Counted from the stretch's first letter, positions 20,571-31,931 are shown. The stretch is 64,000 nt of DNA from Brachionus plicatilis (GCA_010279815.1 QEOQ01000633.1:193156-257155); one strand, 5' to 3'. The notes: generated by a model not told the origin, from the sequence alone. Translations and numbers: made by a program.

Positions 20571-22726
20571 ATTGAATTTATTTGAAAAATTTAATAATGA
20601 TTCAAAACCGTTTTTACCAATATATAGGCATAATTTTTTTCAGTTTATATTGTTGCTTTGAGCGAATAAAATTACGATTTAGTACTTTAATTTCAAAAAT
20701 TAAAATTATTCACACTTTTTAGCTAAAATATTATTTTGATTGACAAACTATAATTTCTATTGCTATAGTTTACATTGGTTTGAAAGTATTCAAAGTCTTG
20801 GTTTGGAAAATTATTAATTTCTATTAATAAATAATATTTAGAATATGTTTACCTAAAATGATTATTTTTTTATACCCAATTGTCATTGAAGAAAAAATTA
20901 AAAAATAAAACAAGTTTGAAGAAATTCAAATATTCACTTACAATTTTCGTCAATTTTTTAATTATGTTTCAACCTTCAATTAGTAAAACTCAACTAGAAA
21001 TTGTTTTTGGAACTAAATTAACTTTTTTGTCAAAAAAATTTATTTATATTGTTAATTAACTCTTTTCAAATGGAATTTTTTAGTGAAAAACTCTTGCAAA
21101 TAAAAAATCTTTTTTAGAAATTTAAATTTCCGAAAATTCTACAAAGCTTAATTTTGAAAATGAATTCGATAAAAGTAATTTTTCACGAACAGATACTTAA
21201 GAAAAAGCCAAAGAGTTAAGGTTAATAGTGATGGTGATTAAAAACAAATAAAAAGTATTTAAATTCATTTAAATGAAAATTATTCATTTAGAATGATAAA
21301 AAACGCATAAAATAAAGGATATTTTCAAAAAATGTAATATGCCTCAGACAATTTTTTTTATATATTCTTATAAATTTGAATGTGCTGAATATATATAGAT
21401 TAGGTCAATATACTTGATTTTTTCATGCTTTATCAGTCAAAGTTTTAGCACATTTTAGCTGAGAATCTTTCTTTTTAATCTTTCATTTTTTAATAAAAAA
21501 GAAAAAGATACTTTTTTTTCCTGGAAAAAAATTTTCTTGTACAAATTTATTTGAGGAATCCGAAAATTAAAATAGCTACAAAAGTAAGAAAACTTGGTTA
21601 CAATACAATTAATATTACATACAAGGATAATTAACTGCCAAAAAAATTAGCATTTAGAAAAAATAATTTGAATATAAGTGAATAAATTTTCTGGTCAAAA
21701 GAAAATTATCTGAAGAAAAAATTTTGGGCGTTTTTATTTAATTCTTTTTATTTATTAAAATATATCGATTTAAATCAAAATGTCAAGTTGAAGTTTATGA
21801 TCAATTTTCAATGAGAATGAGAAAAAAAAACATATAACTAATTTTATAAAAAGATAAATTACATATATTTAGAATCCAATTTTTAAAATACAATCTATTT
21901 AAAATTAAAGATAAAAGGAAAAATTTGATTTCTTTGCGCAAATAGACGAATTAACTTTTTCACGTAAATTTACAGGCATTTTAACACATTTTTTATCATT
22001 TAAATTGAAAATTTAAAATAAAAATTATTTTTTCTAAAAAACTTAAATATTTTTCAAACTGGAGGGTTTTAACTACTTCCAAATCTAAATTTTGTCTCAT
22101 TTTAACTATTAAAGTTATTTTTTATATAATTTTTGTTTTATCTCTTTTTTGATTTTTTATAGTTTATTATTATTTTTCAAAAAAAAACACCACTTGGGTG
22201 ATGAAAGTAAAAAAAAATCAAGTTACAAAGAAAAAAAAAAAAAAATAAATGCACAGAAGGACATTCTTTTGGACTAGAAAAAATCAAAAAGGATAAAAAG
22301 TACGTCTTTTCGAGACTAAAGCTAAAATAAAATTTTTAAAAAGTACAAAAAGTACATTCTTTATGGGTAGATACTAATGTCAATTCTCAGGCGAGTTATG
22401 ATAGAATAATGTCTCAAAAGAGAATGATAACATTGTGTCTAAAAATCTATGTTGAAAAGCATATAAGCTATATTTTTCCAAAAAATAAACTATTAATATA
22501 AAAAAAGCTTTAATTTAAATTAAAAAATTTCTAAATTAAATTAAAAAATTGGAATTTTTTGTTGCCATTATAAAATTGAACATGATTATTTGAATGCAAA
22601 TTTTTGCAATAAAACTTTTGCATTTTAGAAATTTCAAAACGCATATAGTGCTAATGTAAATCTTCAACTAACAACTCATTTAATTAGAACAAAAAGAAGA
22701 GAAAATTTGTGTCAACAAATTGTACC
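20571..22726. other. AT-rich intergenic DNA between divergent fucosyltransferase and CNOT9 genes
   Basis: Head-to-head spacing of about 2.1 kb that must hold both promoters. No TATA or initiator could be chosen with confidence in such AT-rich sequence. A short piece at about 21782-21810 resembles the ends of foldback family C (aagttgaagtttatgatcaa). Just before the CNOT9 ATG, tttaattag at 22679-22687 is a possible acceptor of a 5' UTR intron. Confidence 0.45.
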
Positions 22727-23716
22727 ATGTCATCAACTTTATCAACCGCCAACCAACAACAAAAGCCCATAGAGCTGGACAAAATCTACCAGTGGATCAG
22801 CGAGCTGTGCATGCCATCGACCAGAGAGAACGCGTTGCTCGAGCTGAGCCGGCAACGCGAATCAGTTCATGATCTAGCGCCCATGCTGTGGCATTCGTTT
22901 GGTTCCATAGCTGCTCTCCTGCAAGAAGTAATCAGCGTCTATCCAGCAATAAACCCACCAACACTAACTGCCCATCAGTCCAACCGAGTCTGCAACAGCT
23001 TGGCTCTTCTGCAATGTGTCGCCTCTCATCCCGAAACTAGAAGTCTTTTTCTCCAAGCACACATACCAATCTTTTTGTACCCATTTTTGCACACAACCTT
23101 GAGCAAAACGCGGCCTTTCGAGTATCTCCGTTTGACTAGTTTGGGCGTGATTGGCGCACTGGTCAAAACAGACGAACAAGACGTGATCACTTTTCTTCTC
23201 AGTACGGAAATAATTCCGCTTTGCTTGAAAATAATGGAACAAGGCAGCGAATTGTCTAAAACAGTGGCCACTTTTATTCTGCAAAAAATTCTCACTGACG
23301 ACACCGGCTTGGCCTACATATGCCAAACTTATGAGCGCTTCTCTCACGTGGCCAAGGTCCTAGGCCTAATGGTGATCAACTTGTCCAAAGAGCCGTCAAG
23401 CCGCTTGCTGAAGCATGTTGTCAGATGCTATCTTAGACTGTCGGATAATTCTAGGGCCAAGGAGGCGCTCAAGTCGTGCCTACCCGACCAGCTCAGAGAT
23501 TCGACTTTTGCCGAGTGTCTCAAAGACGATGCAAGCACCAAAAAGTGGCTAGCTCAGCTGATCAAAAATTTGGAACCATTCACCCAGATCAATCCTGGTC
23601 AAAGTATCGGAATTGGCGGAAACCCGATGCAAGTTGGTCAACTACAACCAGCCATATCGCCTTCTGCCAATGTTCTAAGTCAATTTGCCGATCAAACATT
23701 TAACATGATTAAGTAG
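22727..23716 (+). CDS. CNOT9: CCR4-NOT complex subunit 9 (CNOT9/Rcd1/Caf40)
   Basis: 329 residues in one exon, against about 300 in vertebrates. The ATG at 22727 is preferred over any earlier frame opening because no ATG lies upstream in frame and it has A at -3. The armadillo-repeat core covers about 20-290: [96 protein letters not shown] and [13 protein letters not shown] are near-invariant in animals, plants and yeast. The extra length is a Gln/Pro/Ser-rich tail after residue 285. It acts in cytoplasmic mRNA deadenylation and repression as the adaptor for TNRC6/GW182 and Roquin-type peptides. Codon use is clearly coding and no lesion is seen. A consensus polyadenylation signal follows at 23936. 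Confidence 0.97.
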   Translation: MSSTLSTANQQQKPIELDKIYQWISELCMPSTRENALLELSRQRESVHDLAPMLWHSFGSIAALLQEVISVYPAINPPTLTAHQSNRVCNSLALLQCVASHPETRSLFLQAHIPIFLYPFLHTTLSKTRPFEYLRLTSLGVIGALVKTDEQDVITFLLSTEIIPLCLKIMEQGSELSKTVATFILQKILTDDTGLAYICQTYERFSHVAKVLGLMVINLSKEPSSRLLKHVVRCYLRLSDNSRAKEALKSCLPDQLRDSTFAECLKDDASTKKWLAQLIKNLEPFTQINPGQSIGIGGNPMQVGQLQPAISPSANVLSQFADQTFNMIK

Positions 23717-23935
23717 ACTCAAATATCACCTGCTACCATTATCTTTGATTATTATTTTTTTTATTTATTTTAATTTTTAAGTGTATATTTTGTAGCATTC
23801 GGAGCATGAGGAAATTTTAAAACCTAGCAACTTATTTTTCGCTTGTGAATATCCTTATTTTGTCACCAAAAAAAAAGGGGAATTCAATTTTTATCTATTT
23901 CTCGTTTTTTTTTTCTTTTTTCGACCCTATCTGTA

Positions 23936-23941
23936 AATAAA
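23936..23941 (+). terminator. AATAAA polyadenylation signal of CNOT9
   Basis: AATAAA 220 bp after the stop codon, followed by a T-rich stretch. It is the first AATAAA downstream on this strand and fits a short 3' UTR. Confidence 0.6.
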
Positions 23942-24138
23942 GATTTGCTAACTAAATCAGTCATTTTTTGCTTAAACCCGTACCAACTTGTGTAGAAAAA
24001 TATTTTATTTGATTTTTAGAAACAACATTTAAATAATTTACCTAAAAAAATTCTCTTTTAATTTTCGTTACCAAAAATTTTTTGCAAAGATAAATAAAAA
24101 TTTCCAAATTAAATAATTTTTTTTAGAGTTAATATTTA

Positions 24139-24630
24139 GGCATTGTGAATTTTAGTACAAAAAAAAAACAAAATATTAAAAATGCCAAAGCTTAAGTTGT
24201 GAAGGACCAAAATATGTTCTGTAAATTGTAGCAACTGATACTACCTTTGAATCACCAATATACTGATCCTGCAAAGCTCTGCAATAAATGTACCAATTTC
24301 AGAAAATTATGGGATATTAATAACATCCGACTCGACTTTAAGTGGTGGTACAGAGGATGTATCAGTTGCTTCAATTTATAAAACATGTTTTGGTCGGTTC
24401 GAATTAAAGCTCTGGCGTCTTTTATATTTTATTTTTGTTTTTTGTACTAAAATTCACAATGTTCTCAATTTTGCAGAATTTTGCAGAATTTTGCAGAATC
24501 AGTATATTGTTGGTACAAACGATGTATCAGCTGCTACAATTTACAGAACATGTTTTGGTCCTTCTGGACTTAAGCTTTGGCATTTTTAATATTTTGTTTT
24601 TTTTTTTTTTGTACTAAAATTCACAATGCC
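24139..24630. mobile_element. foldback MITE, family A, 9-bp target duplication
   Basis: Starts GGCATTGTGAATTTTAGTAC and ends with its complement. Flanked by perfect TAATATTTA copies (24130-24138, 24631-24639). Arms share segments such as GGACCAAAATATGTTCTGTA with the element at 60176-60515, so these two are close relatives. A short array of TTTTGCAGAA units lies inside the right arm near 24473-24500. Confidence 0.9.
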
Positions 24631-24639
24631 TAATATTTA

Positions 24640-25699
24640 AGCTTCATTTATTTTGATTAAACCTCGGTTTAAAAAAAATATTCAATCGTCAATTTAATGT
24701 ATTATTCGTAAATTAAAAGTATTAGTTGTCGCAAAATTTAGTTAAAAGTCATCTCACAAAATCAAGTTAGAAAACGCATCAATCATTTATAAAAATTAAG
24801 AAATAAATTTTATTAACAATTTTCAAAATAGAAAATTAATCAATTTTTACTTTTACTTATAATTTTTTTGACTACTTTTTTATTTACTTTTCCCAAGATT
24901 GATGTGGCATAATTAATAAAGTTCTATATAATTTTAGAAAATTTTCTTTAATATTTTTTAGTTCTCTGTAATTTATTTATTTATTTGTTTATCTGTACCG
25001 AAGTTAATGCTCCTTAAGAATATAAAAAAAATTAAAATAAAGTTAATTAAGATAAAAAAAAGGATAGATTAAAAACGATATGTTGATATAATATTGATAA
25101 TTGTCACTTAACCTTTTAAAATGAAAACTAATTTTTTAGATCACGATTAAAACATTGAATTGACATTTTTTCAGATTAAAGCATTTTTTCTAATGACTTT
25201 AATCAAAATAAATGACGCATTAATATGCGGCCTTTTTTTATGCCTTGAGTAACCAAATCTAGTCAAATATTTTGGGAACAAAATTTAGGCGATTATAATT
25301 TTTAATCAAAAAATAACACAAATTTAATCTTTTAAATTTTACGAATTTGTGTTATTTTTTGTTTAATAGGTAATTGAGATATAGTGTTGGATAAAAAAGG
25401 TAGTTGGTCGGACTGCAAGTTTATTAGGAAAAATAAAAATTACTTAATTTTTTTGAAAAAATAAATGGAAACTACTTTTTTCAAAATTTATTAGAAAATA
25501 ATAAAAAATTCAAAAAATTGAGCTTTTTTTTGGCCTTTTCATTTTCACCAATTTTTACGTAAAATTACCAGAAATCCACGTGTCAAATTGGCACTGTAAG
25601 TGAATTATAATCTTGTGATTTTAATCAATCATACTTTAACATCCTTAACATGAAATTTTTTTTTTCGGCATTAGGTAAGGTCACATAACACAGAACGAA
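24640..25699. other. AT-rich intergenic DNA
   Basis: No gene is supported. The open stretch at 25625-25810 (minus) is a translation of the half-MITE and its flank. Confidence 0.45.
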
Positions 25700-25826
25700 G
25701 GCAATGTGAAATTTTAGTACAGTACATGAAGTAAAAACTTTATAATTTTTTTTTAAATAATAAAAAATATATTGTTTGAAAAGTTCAAAATTAAATAAAA
25801 TTTTGTTCATTTTAAAAATTATAATG
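25700..25826. mobile_element. half of a foldback MITE (family A, short subtype)
   Basis: Starts GGCAATGTGAAATTTTAGTA and matches one arm of the complete element at 36862-37046 over about 125 bp. The partner arm is absent. Lies about 85 bp upstream of the CATIP start codon. Confidence 0.7.
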
Positions 25827-25911
25827 TCACCATAGAAACTTAACTTTCAAAGTAATTAGTTTTAAAATAATTAAAAATAGAAATCGAAAATTTTGAATTA
25901 AATTGGATGAG

Positions 25912-27645
25912 ATGTTGTCGGCAAACTTTTTAAATTCATCTCCTTCAAGACAGTCTTCTGGACAGTAATTTTACAAAAAGTTAACTTTTTATCTGTTTTT
26001 TTTTAAACAAAATTTTTACATAGAACCGAAATTGAAATAGAATCAGAAAAAATTCCAATCATCGATGAAAAATCGATTGAATACCTAAAATCTATAATTA
26101 GAAATGATCTAAGAATACTCGAGTTTGAAGACGATTTGAAAATTTTTTCCCTTTCCGGAAATGAAATCGGAAAATTTCATATTAGTGTTAAACCTTTAAT
26201 ATACAAAAACGAAAACTGCTTCAATGTCAAAGCAAAAAGTTCAGGTCTGGTAGATGGTCTGCCGTGTGGCACCGAAGTAAACGCTTTTGTTAATCACAAA
26301 CTGGAAACTATTGACCAAGAGCAATTTGAATTTATAAAAGTATTTGAATAAAATATATTTTAGCAATTTTTTTGAATTATTTAATTTTAGCTTCCACAAG
26401 GCCAAATTGATCGCAAAATAATTATTAAACTTGATTCAAGAAGTGAATATTCAATTAATAGAACTGAGACTAATCAAAAGGAAACAAAGAAAATGGTTTA
26501 TAAAATAAAGAAAAGTCTGATGAATGGATACATTTCTGAAAGTATATTTTTTTAAGCATTTGTGTTTATCGGTATTGTCAAATTCAAATACAAATTGAAC
26601 AAAAATTCCTTCATTTTTTGATAAATTAAAATTAAATTTGATAAAAAACATTAAAAAAATACTAATGTAAAAAAGGCAAAAATAAGAGATCAATAAGATT
26701 TAAATTGATTATTAATCTGATTTACTTAAATAAAAAGAAAATAAAAATTTAGGTAAAAAAAGGATGTTGCAGTGCTTTTTAAATATTTTTTATTAAATTT
26801 AATTTTAATTTATCAAAAATATGAAGAATTTTTGTTTAATATGTATTTGAAATTCACAACGCCTGTTTATCTAAGTATTAATTTTGTTTAACTTTTTACA
26901 TTTTTTTTCAGAAATTTTTAATTTTTTTCTTTTAGGCTCAAACATTTTACTTCAGCGTTTAATGATTCAAAACAATGACATCCAACAAATAACGCTATTT
27001 ACATTTGATTCCGAAATGAATCCATGCAGTGTTTCATATGTAATAGAAATAAATAAAAAACTTTGTTAAATTTATATTTTATTTCAAGAACCATTTGGAT
27101 AATAGAACATTTCCTATTGAGGGAGAAGAAATTCCTATCATTGGCATTGAGCGTACAATTGATTATATCAGCGATGTTCCAGTGACTTGGCAAATTTATT
27201 TCAGTCCAGATGGGTAAATTATAAATTCACAAAAAATTAAAATAAGAAATTAAACTTGAATAAAAAAAGTCATATGATTAATCGAATTCAAATTGGGTAT
27301 CCAGCAGTTTTCAAGACAGTAAAAAAGCCCAAGCCCATTGAAATAGATGAGTACTTAGATGAGATTAAGATTAAAAAAAAAGAAATTGATTGGGAAAAAG
27401 ATATGCAAATGCGTTCTAATTATCTTGACAGAAAAGAGGAATTAAAAAATGAGTATGACCAATATTTGAATGATCATCCGGAGCTAAGACAAATGGCGAG
27501 CGATTATTTGCAAGCCATTTTAACAATCAAGCCTAGAGATGTTGTTTCATTCACAGCCAAACATTTTGCTACCTATTCTAAAAGAACTCGATCAAATCAA
27601 TTGCTGCCAAGCTTAGAACAAGCAATTAATATACCAAAACAATAA
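25912..27645 (+). CDS. CATIP: CATIP (C2orf62) homologue, ciliogenesis factor, six exons
   Basis: Exons 25912-25964, 26024-26339, 26391-26541, 26936-27039, 27089-27213, 27270-27645; all GT-AG, phases consistent, 374 residues (human about 387). Conserved blocks: SGLVDGLPCGTEVNAFVNHK with QEQFEFIK (exon 2), the ILLQRLMIQNNDIQQ and LFTFDSEMNPCSVSY segments (exon 4), IPIIGIERTIDYISDVPVTW then QIYFSPDG and HMINRIQIGYP (exons 5/6), and a C-terminal DHPELRQMASDYLQAI with KPRDVVSFTAKHF, an RIIa-like helix pair common in ciliary proteins. In vertebrates CATIP works with TTC17 in actin-dependent ciliogenesis and sperm flagella. The first exon (17 codons) is chosen by phase and is the least certain. Intron 3 carries a foldback MITE, and an AATAAA overlaps the stop codon. 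Confidence 0.9.
26571..26863. mobile_element. foldback MITE, family B, inside CATIP intron 3
   Basis: Starts GGTATTGTCAAATTCAAATA and ends with the near-complement. The 8-bp target duplication TGTTTATC lies at 26563-26570 and 26864-26871. It enlarges an otherwise roughly 90-bp intron to 394 bp and leaves both splice sites intact. Confidence 0.85.
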
Positions 27646-27679
27646 AATATATAAATGTTCAAATTGCTTTTTTATTTAT

Positions 27680-27685
27680 AATAAA
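27680..27685 (+). terminator. AATAAA polyadenylation signal of CATIP
   Basis: AATAAA 35 bp after the stop. A second copy overlaps the stop codon itself (27641-27646). Either implies a very short 3' UTR. Confidence 0.5.
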
Positions 27686-27870
27686 CAAAATTAATTTTAA
27701 AGTCAATTTAGTAAATTTTTTTTAAAGCGGATTCCATTAAAGATCTTCAGCTATTTAGACCAGCTTTGAAAGAGTTCAAATTTCAAAATTTCAAAATCCT
27801 CCTAAATAAAATAATTGAAGGCTTTTTTTCCTCTCTTTTGAAAAAATATTTAAAATAATATTCAAAGGTA

Positions 27871-28236
27871 GGTATTGTGAAATTCAAATTCAAATTGAAC
27901 AAAAATTCTTCCTTTTTTAATGAATTAATATTAAATTTAATGGATAATATTTAAAAAAAATGCTGCAACATAGAGCAACATACTTTGTTGCACCTTTATT
28001 GCCTAAAATATTTTTTGTGATGTAAAAATAGGCTAAAAATAAAGCATCTTAAAGACGTAAATATATTATTGATTTGATTTATTAAAAAAAGGAAATGAAA
28101 ATTTTATTTTATCTTAAAAAAAAAGGATGTTGTACTAGCCGCAGTATTTTTTTTTAATATTATTTATAAGCTTTAATTTTAATTGATCTAGAAATGACGA
28201 ATTTTTGTTCAATTTGTATTTGAAATTCACTACACC
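27871..28236. mobile_element. foldback MITE, family B
   Basis: Starts GGTATTGTGAAATTCAAATT and ends GAAATTCACTACACC. Flanks tcaaaggta and ttaaaggca agree at 7 of 9 positions. Subterminal GCAACATAGAGCAACATACT is shared with 59511-59884. Confidence 0.75.
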
Positions 28237-28241
28237 TTAAA

Positions 28242-28400
28242 GGCAAATTGAAGTTCATGATCAAATGTAAATTAAAAATAAAATTTTTTAGATTTTGATA
28301 TAAATAAAAAGGAATTTTTTATCAATTTTTTAGTAACAGATGACTAGACTTTTTTAAACATGATTTGTTTAATCTTAAATTAGATAGAAAATTATATGGA
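28242..28400. repeat. one-ended fragment of foldback family C
   Basis: Begins GGCAAATTGAAGTTCATGAT directly after the family B element. The opposite end was not found nearby. The right boundary is approximate. Confidence 0.5.
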
Positions 28401-28493
28401 TTTTTATCAGAAGTAAAAATAAAATCTTAATCAATATTTTGAATATTAGCAATACAAAATTTAACTTTATTTCGCCGTAAAATATTTTAATTA

Positions 28494-28553
28494 GAACCGA
28501 AATCGAAATAGAATCTGAAAAAATTCCAATCATCGATGAAAAATGAGTATGAC
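28494..28553 (+). pseudogene. scrambled CATIP fragment: exon 2 start fused to exon 6 piece
   Basis: The sequence agaaccgaaatcgaaatag and the following 35 bp match the beginning of CATIP exon 2 (26021-26074) with two or three substitutions. It then switches at an A-run to tgagtatgaccaat, which matches exon 6 at about 27449-27463. The exons in between are missing, so it is not a normal cDNA copy. Confidence 0.75.
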
Positions 28554-28893
28554 CAATAATATTATCAAAAAAGTATGTTTTTTTAATTTTTTAATATCTT
28601 TTTATTGTCTTTTTTTTAATATCTTAGATCACTAAATTCTGATTGAATGTCTTTTTTTAATACAGCTCTTTATATATGATTTTTGATAATTTTTGTATTT
28701 GATAAAAAAATTTAATATGCTCGTACTTAATATTTTCATTTACCGATCTGAGAAAACTAGTAAATTTGAAATTCATTCAAAAAGGATCCCCATTCAAAGA
28801 AGCTTTATTTTTTATTTTTTATTTTTTGGAAAAATCTCAAGCTTTAATGCCCAACTAAATTTAAAAATCTTTACTTTAAACGTGAGCCAAGAC

Positions 28894-29247
28894 GGCATCT
28901 TGAAGTTTAGGATCAAAAAAATCAGATCAAATAGTATTTTGTTTATAACTTTTGAATGGTACTTGATTAAGTCTCTCTGCAAAATGCTAAATAATGCAAA
29001 ATACATGCTGAATATTGTGTGAGGCTCTGCAAAAACTCTGCATTTTGCAGCAAAATGCACGCCATTAAAAAGTATTTAATTTGACTGCGCAATTTAAATG
29101 CAGATTTTTTGCAGAGCCTCACACAATATTCAGCATGTATTTTGCATTATTTAGCATTTTGCAGAGAGACTTAATCAAGTACCATTCAAAAGTTATAAAC
29201 AAAATACTATTTGATCTGATTTTTTTGATCCTAAACTTCAAGATGCC
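28894..29247. mobile_element. foldback element with ~141-bp near-perfect arms and 9-bp target duplication
   Basis: Starts GGCATCTTGAAGTTTAGGAT and ends with the exact complement. The arms read the same for about 141 bp (28894-29034 against 29107-29247). The spacer is about 70 bp. Perfect AGCCAAGAC duplication at 28885-28893 and 29248-29256. The arm identity marks it as the youngest foldback insertion in the window. Confidence 0.92.
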
Positions 29248-29257
29248 AGCCAAGACT

Positions 29258-29348
29258 CGAAACACAACTTTGACGCATGCGGTGTAAGTTAAGAATGTTT
29301 TAACATGGGCGAGATGGTGTTTATTGCCTGCGTCAAAGTTGTGTTTCG
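29258..29348. repeat. hairpin with 20-bp perfect arms next to the foldback element
   Basis: CGAAACACAACTTTGACGCA at 29258-29277 is the exact reverse complement of 29329-29348, with a 51-bp loop. Unlike its surroundings it is balanced in base composition. Confidence 0.8.
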
Positions 29349-30263
29349 GTTTCCGAGGCTGCAATATCGAACGAGGGAATACGGTAGTATTTACGTTAAT
29401 TTAAACAATATGACAAAATGATAATTTTAGATTGAGACTTAATATTGATCAGCATCCAGCTTTCATTAAAAAAACTAAATTGGAAATATTAGCTCAAAAA
29501 ATTTAATTTATATAAATTTTATTTTTTTTTGTCCTAAGTTTCACTGTGAACTGAATTCGATTGAAGGTCTTTGGTGTTAAATGAAGTATTATGAAATAAA
29601 ATGATCTGCTCAAGACTTTAATCATATGAAAACTCTTATTTTTGAATCCTTCGAAAAATTAAAAAGGACGAAATTAATTTTAAAATACGGAGAAGACTTT
29701 GGAGAAGTCTAATATTATATGAGAGAGGTGGTTCATATCGAATGGTCCTACAGAAATATTTTGGCACAAAAGCGGATATAATACAACAAATAAAAATTAA
29801 AAATTTTCAATAAAATCAATAGTAAAAATAAATTTTCTATAATTCATAGCTAGAATCTTATATTTTTCCCTATTATTTTGAGTCAAAAAGCTAAAAATAT
29901 TTAAACAATCTGAATATTATTTACTTTTTCTTTTAAAAGTTGAAAATTGCAGAAGAGTTGAAATTTTTTTCTCAAAAAGTGACTCCCTAACTTTGTTAAT
30001 TTTAATGTGAGGAATTCAACGCAAAATGAATTTTTACTCTATCTCATATACTTGAAAAGCCTTAGCGTTTTAAAGTTAAAAAAACAGTTAATTAATAAGA
30101 ATTGAATATTCAGAGATTCAAAATATACAAGAAAAATCCAAAAAAGCCTTTTTTCAATCAAACTTGACTCGCTGAACACGAATTTGCTAAAAAAAATTTG
30201 GTCCAAAATGTTATTCTTTGAAACCTTGATACAGGGTACCCTAACTTATAGGGGGTTTACAGT
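29349..30263. other. AT-rich intergenic DNA
   Basis: No gene is supported. It includes the conserved 20-bp motif at 29372-29392 that recurs inverted at 31437-31456. Confidence 0.45.
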
Positions 30264-30850
30264 GTTTAAAGTTAAACTGTATAATGGGTAAGATATCATT
30301 ATTTTAGGTAGTTTTACGTCAAAAAATGTAAGCTTACATAATATTACATCATTTCTTGTATGTAAGAAAATGTAAGATAACATAATTTTTCGTAATTTTA
30401 TGTAATATTGAACTAGTTTAGGTAAGTTTGGCCGAAAACGCTTATTGTTAAAAAAAATGAATTCTAGAGGAAAAAGTGGAAAATAAATATAAATTTTAAT
30501 TTTAAAAGACAATTTTTGAAAAAAAACATTACACTTTATTCCTTTTTTTACATCATTTTACGTAAAATTACACAATTTAATTTAGTAATATGTAATTTTC
30601 TATCATATTTTTTAAGTAATGTAGATATTAGAAAAGTACCCATATTTTATTTGTCAAAAGATGATTTTAAAAATAACAAAAAACTTAATGCAATTAAAAA
30701 TGATTGAAAAAGTGAAACAATAAATCTTTCGTTAAGAGTTTTTGTTTTTACATACAAGAAATGATGTAATATTTCTTGTATATTTTGTAAGCTTACAAAA
30801 AACTAAGTAAAATAATGTAATCTTACTCATTATACAGTTTAACTTTAAAC
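30264..30850. mobile_element. foldback element, GTTTAAAGTTAAACTG ends
   Basis: The left end GTTTAAAGTTAAACTGTATA and the complement of the right end agree for about 48 bp with few differences. The subterminal regions contain matching tacaagaaatgatgtaatat segments. No clear target duplication. It abuts the family C element that starts at 30854. Confidence 0.7.
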
Positions 30851-30853
30851 AAC

Positions 30854-31388
30854 GGCAAATTGAAGTTTAAGATCAAGATCAAAAGATCAAAATAAAAATT
30901 GAAATATTTTTTTTAGTAATAGAGAAAATATAAATTTTTTCAAAAGAAATTACTTGACATGTTATGTCAAGTTTTTTTTCATATTTAAATTTTTTAATGT
31001 CCCTTTTGATTGAACTTTAATAGGTTTAAATATTTTAATTGATTTTAATGAAAACTTACTTTTAAGGACAAAAAACATACTGTTTTAAAATTTTGAATTT
31101 ATTTAAGTAGAAAAATAAAATTATTTCAGTTTGAATGAATGGATATAAAAGTAATAAATTTGAATTTGTGAATTAAACTTAACCTGAATTTTTAAAATTA
31201 TTGATTGTTTTTGTTAAATAAATTAGAGGACAATGTTTATATGTTAATGAACCATTATTAGACATAACATGTCTAGTAATGTTTAGTATTTATTTCTTAA
31301 AAATTATTAAAATTATTAGATTAATTAAGTTTTAAAATTTTAAATGATTGTTTTGATCTTAAAATTTGATCTGAAACTTCAATTTGCC
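30854..31388. mobile_element. foldback-type element, family C
   Basis: Starts GGCAAATTGAAGTTTAAGAT and ends CTTCAATTTGCC. Internal sequence is closely similar to 58421-58965 (for example TTGACATGTTATGTCAAG and GACATAACATGTCTAGTAAT). The flanks agree at only 6 of 9 positions, so the target duplication is doubtful here. Confidence 0.8.
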
Positions 31389-31397
31389 TTAACCACT

Positions 31398-31931
31398 GTA
31401 TGGTTTTTATAAAAGACCATGAATTTCAGATAAAATAAAAATACCGTTTTCCCTCGTATGATTATGCTGTTCCACAAACTAAGACACACTTTTGGACCGT
31501 GTACCAAAGTAAATCTCGCCCATGCTAAAACAATTTGATTAAGAACGCATTATCAATTTATTAATCACGTATTATCATTAAAAGTATTATCACAGTTTTA
31601 GGGCCGCATCAAACTCTGAAATTTTTATTTAAAATTTTTATTTTTATTTTTTATTTTTATTTAAGACCAAAAATAAAAAGAATTTTTTATAATTATGCAT
31701 TTGAAAAAAACTACTCTCTATGTTTTTTCTTTATTATAAACTAAAAAATTTTCTTGAGTGATGAGTAAAAAATGTAAAAAAACTAAAATTTAAAAATTCA
31801 TATTTTTAATTTTTTCATTCCATTAATTTTCTTTATTTCTCTATTAAATAATTTATTCTGATGATATTTCCAAATAAACATATGAATTTTTTTTATATAA
31901 ACGAAAAATTTTTCTTGATAAAAACATGATT
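31398..31931. other. AT-rich DNA downstream of the beta-trefoil gene
   Basis: Contains the inverted partner (31437-31534) of the block at 29294-29392 and, near the gene, a TTTATT polyadenylation complement at 31852-31857. Nothing else is recognised. Confidence 0.45.

Noticed and set aside
22964..23347. Minus-strand open frame of 127 codons inside CNOT9
   Set aside because: Shadow of a highly conserved coding exon.
28693..29364. Four similar open frames in both strands encoding ILKFRIKKIRSNSILFITFE-like peptides
   Set aside because: They are translations of the two arms of the foldback element 28894-29247; the identity comes from the inverted repeat, not a gene family.
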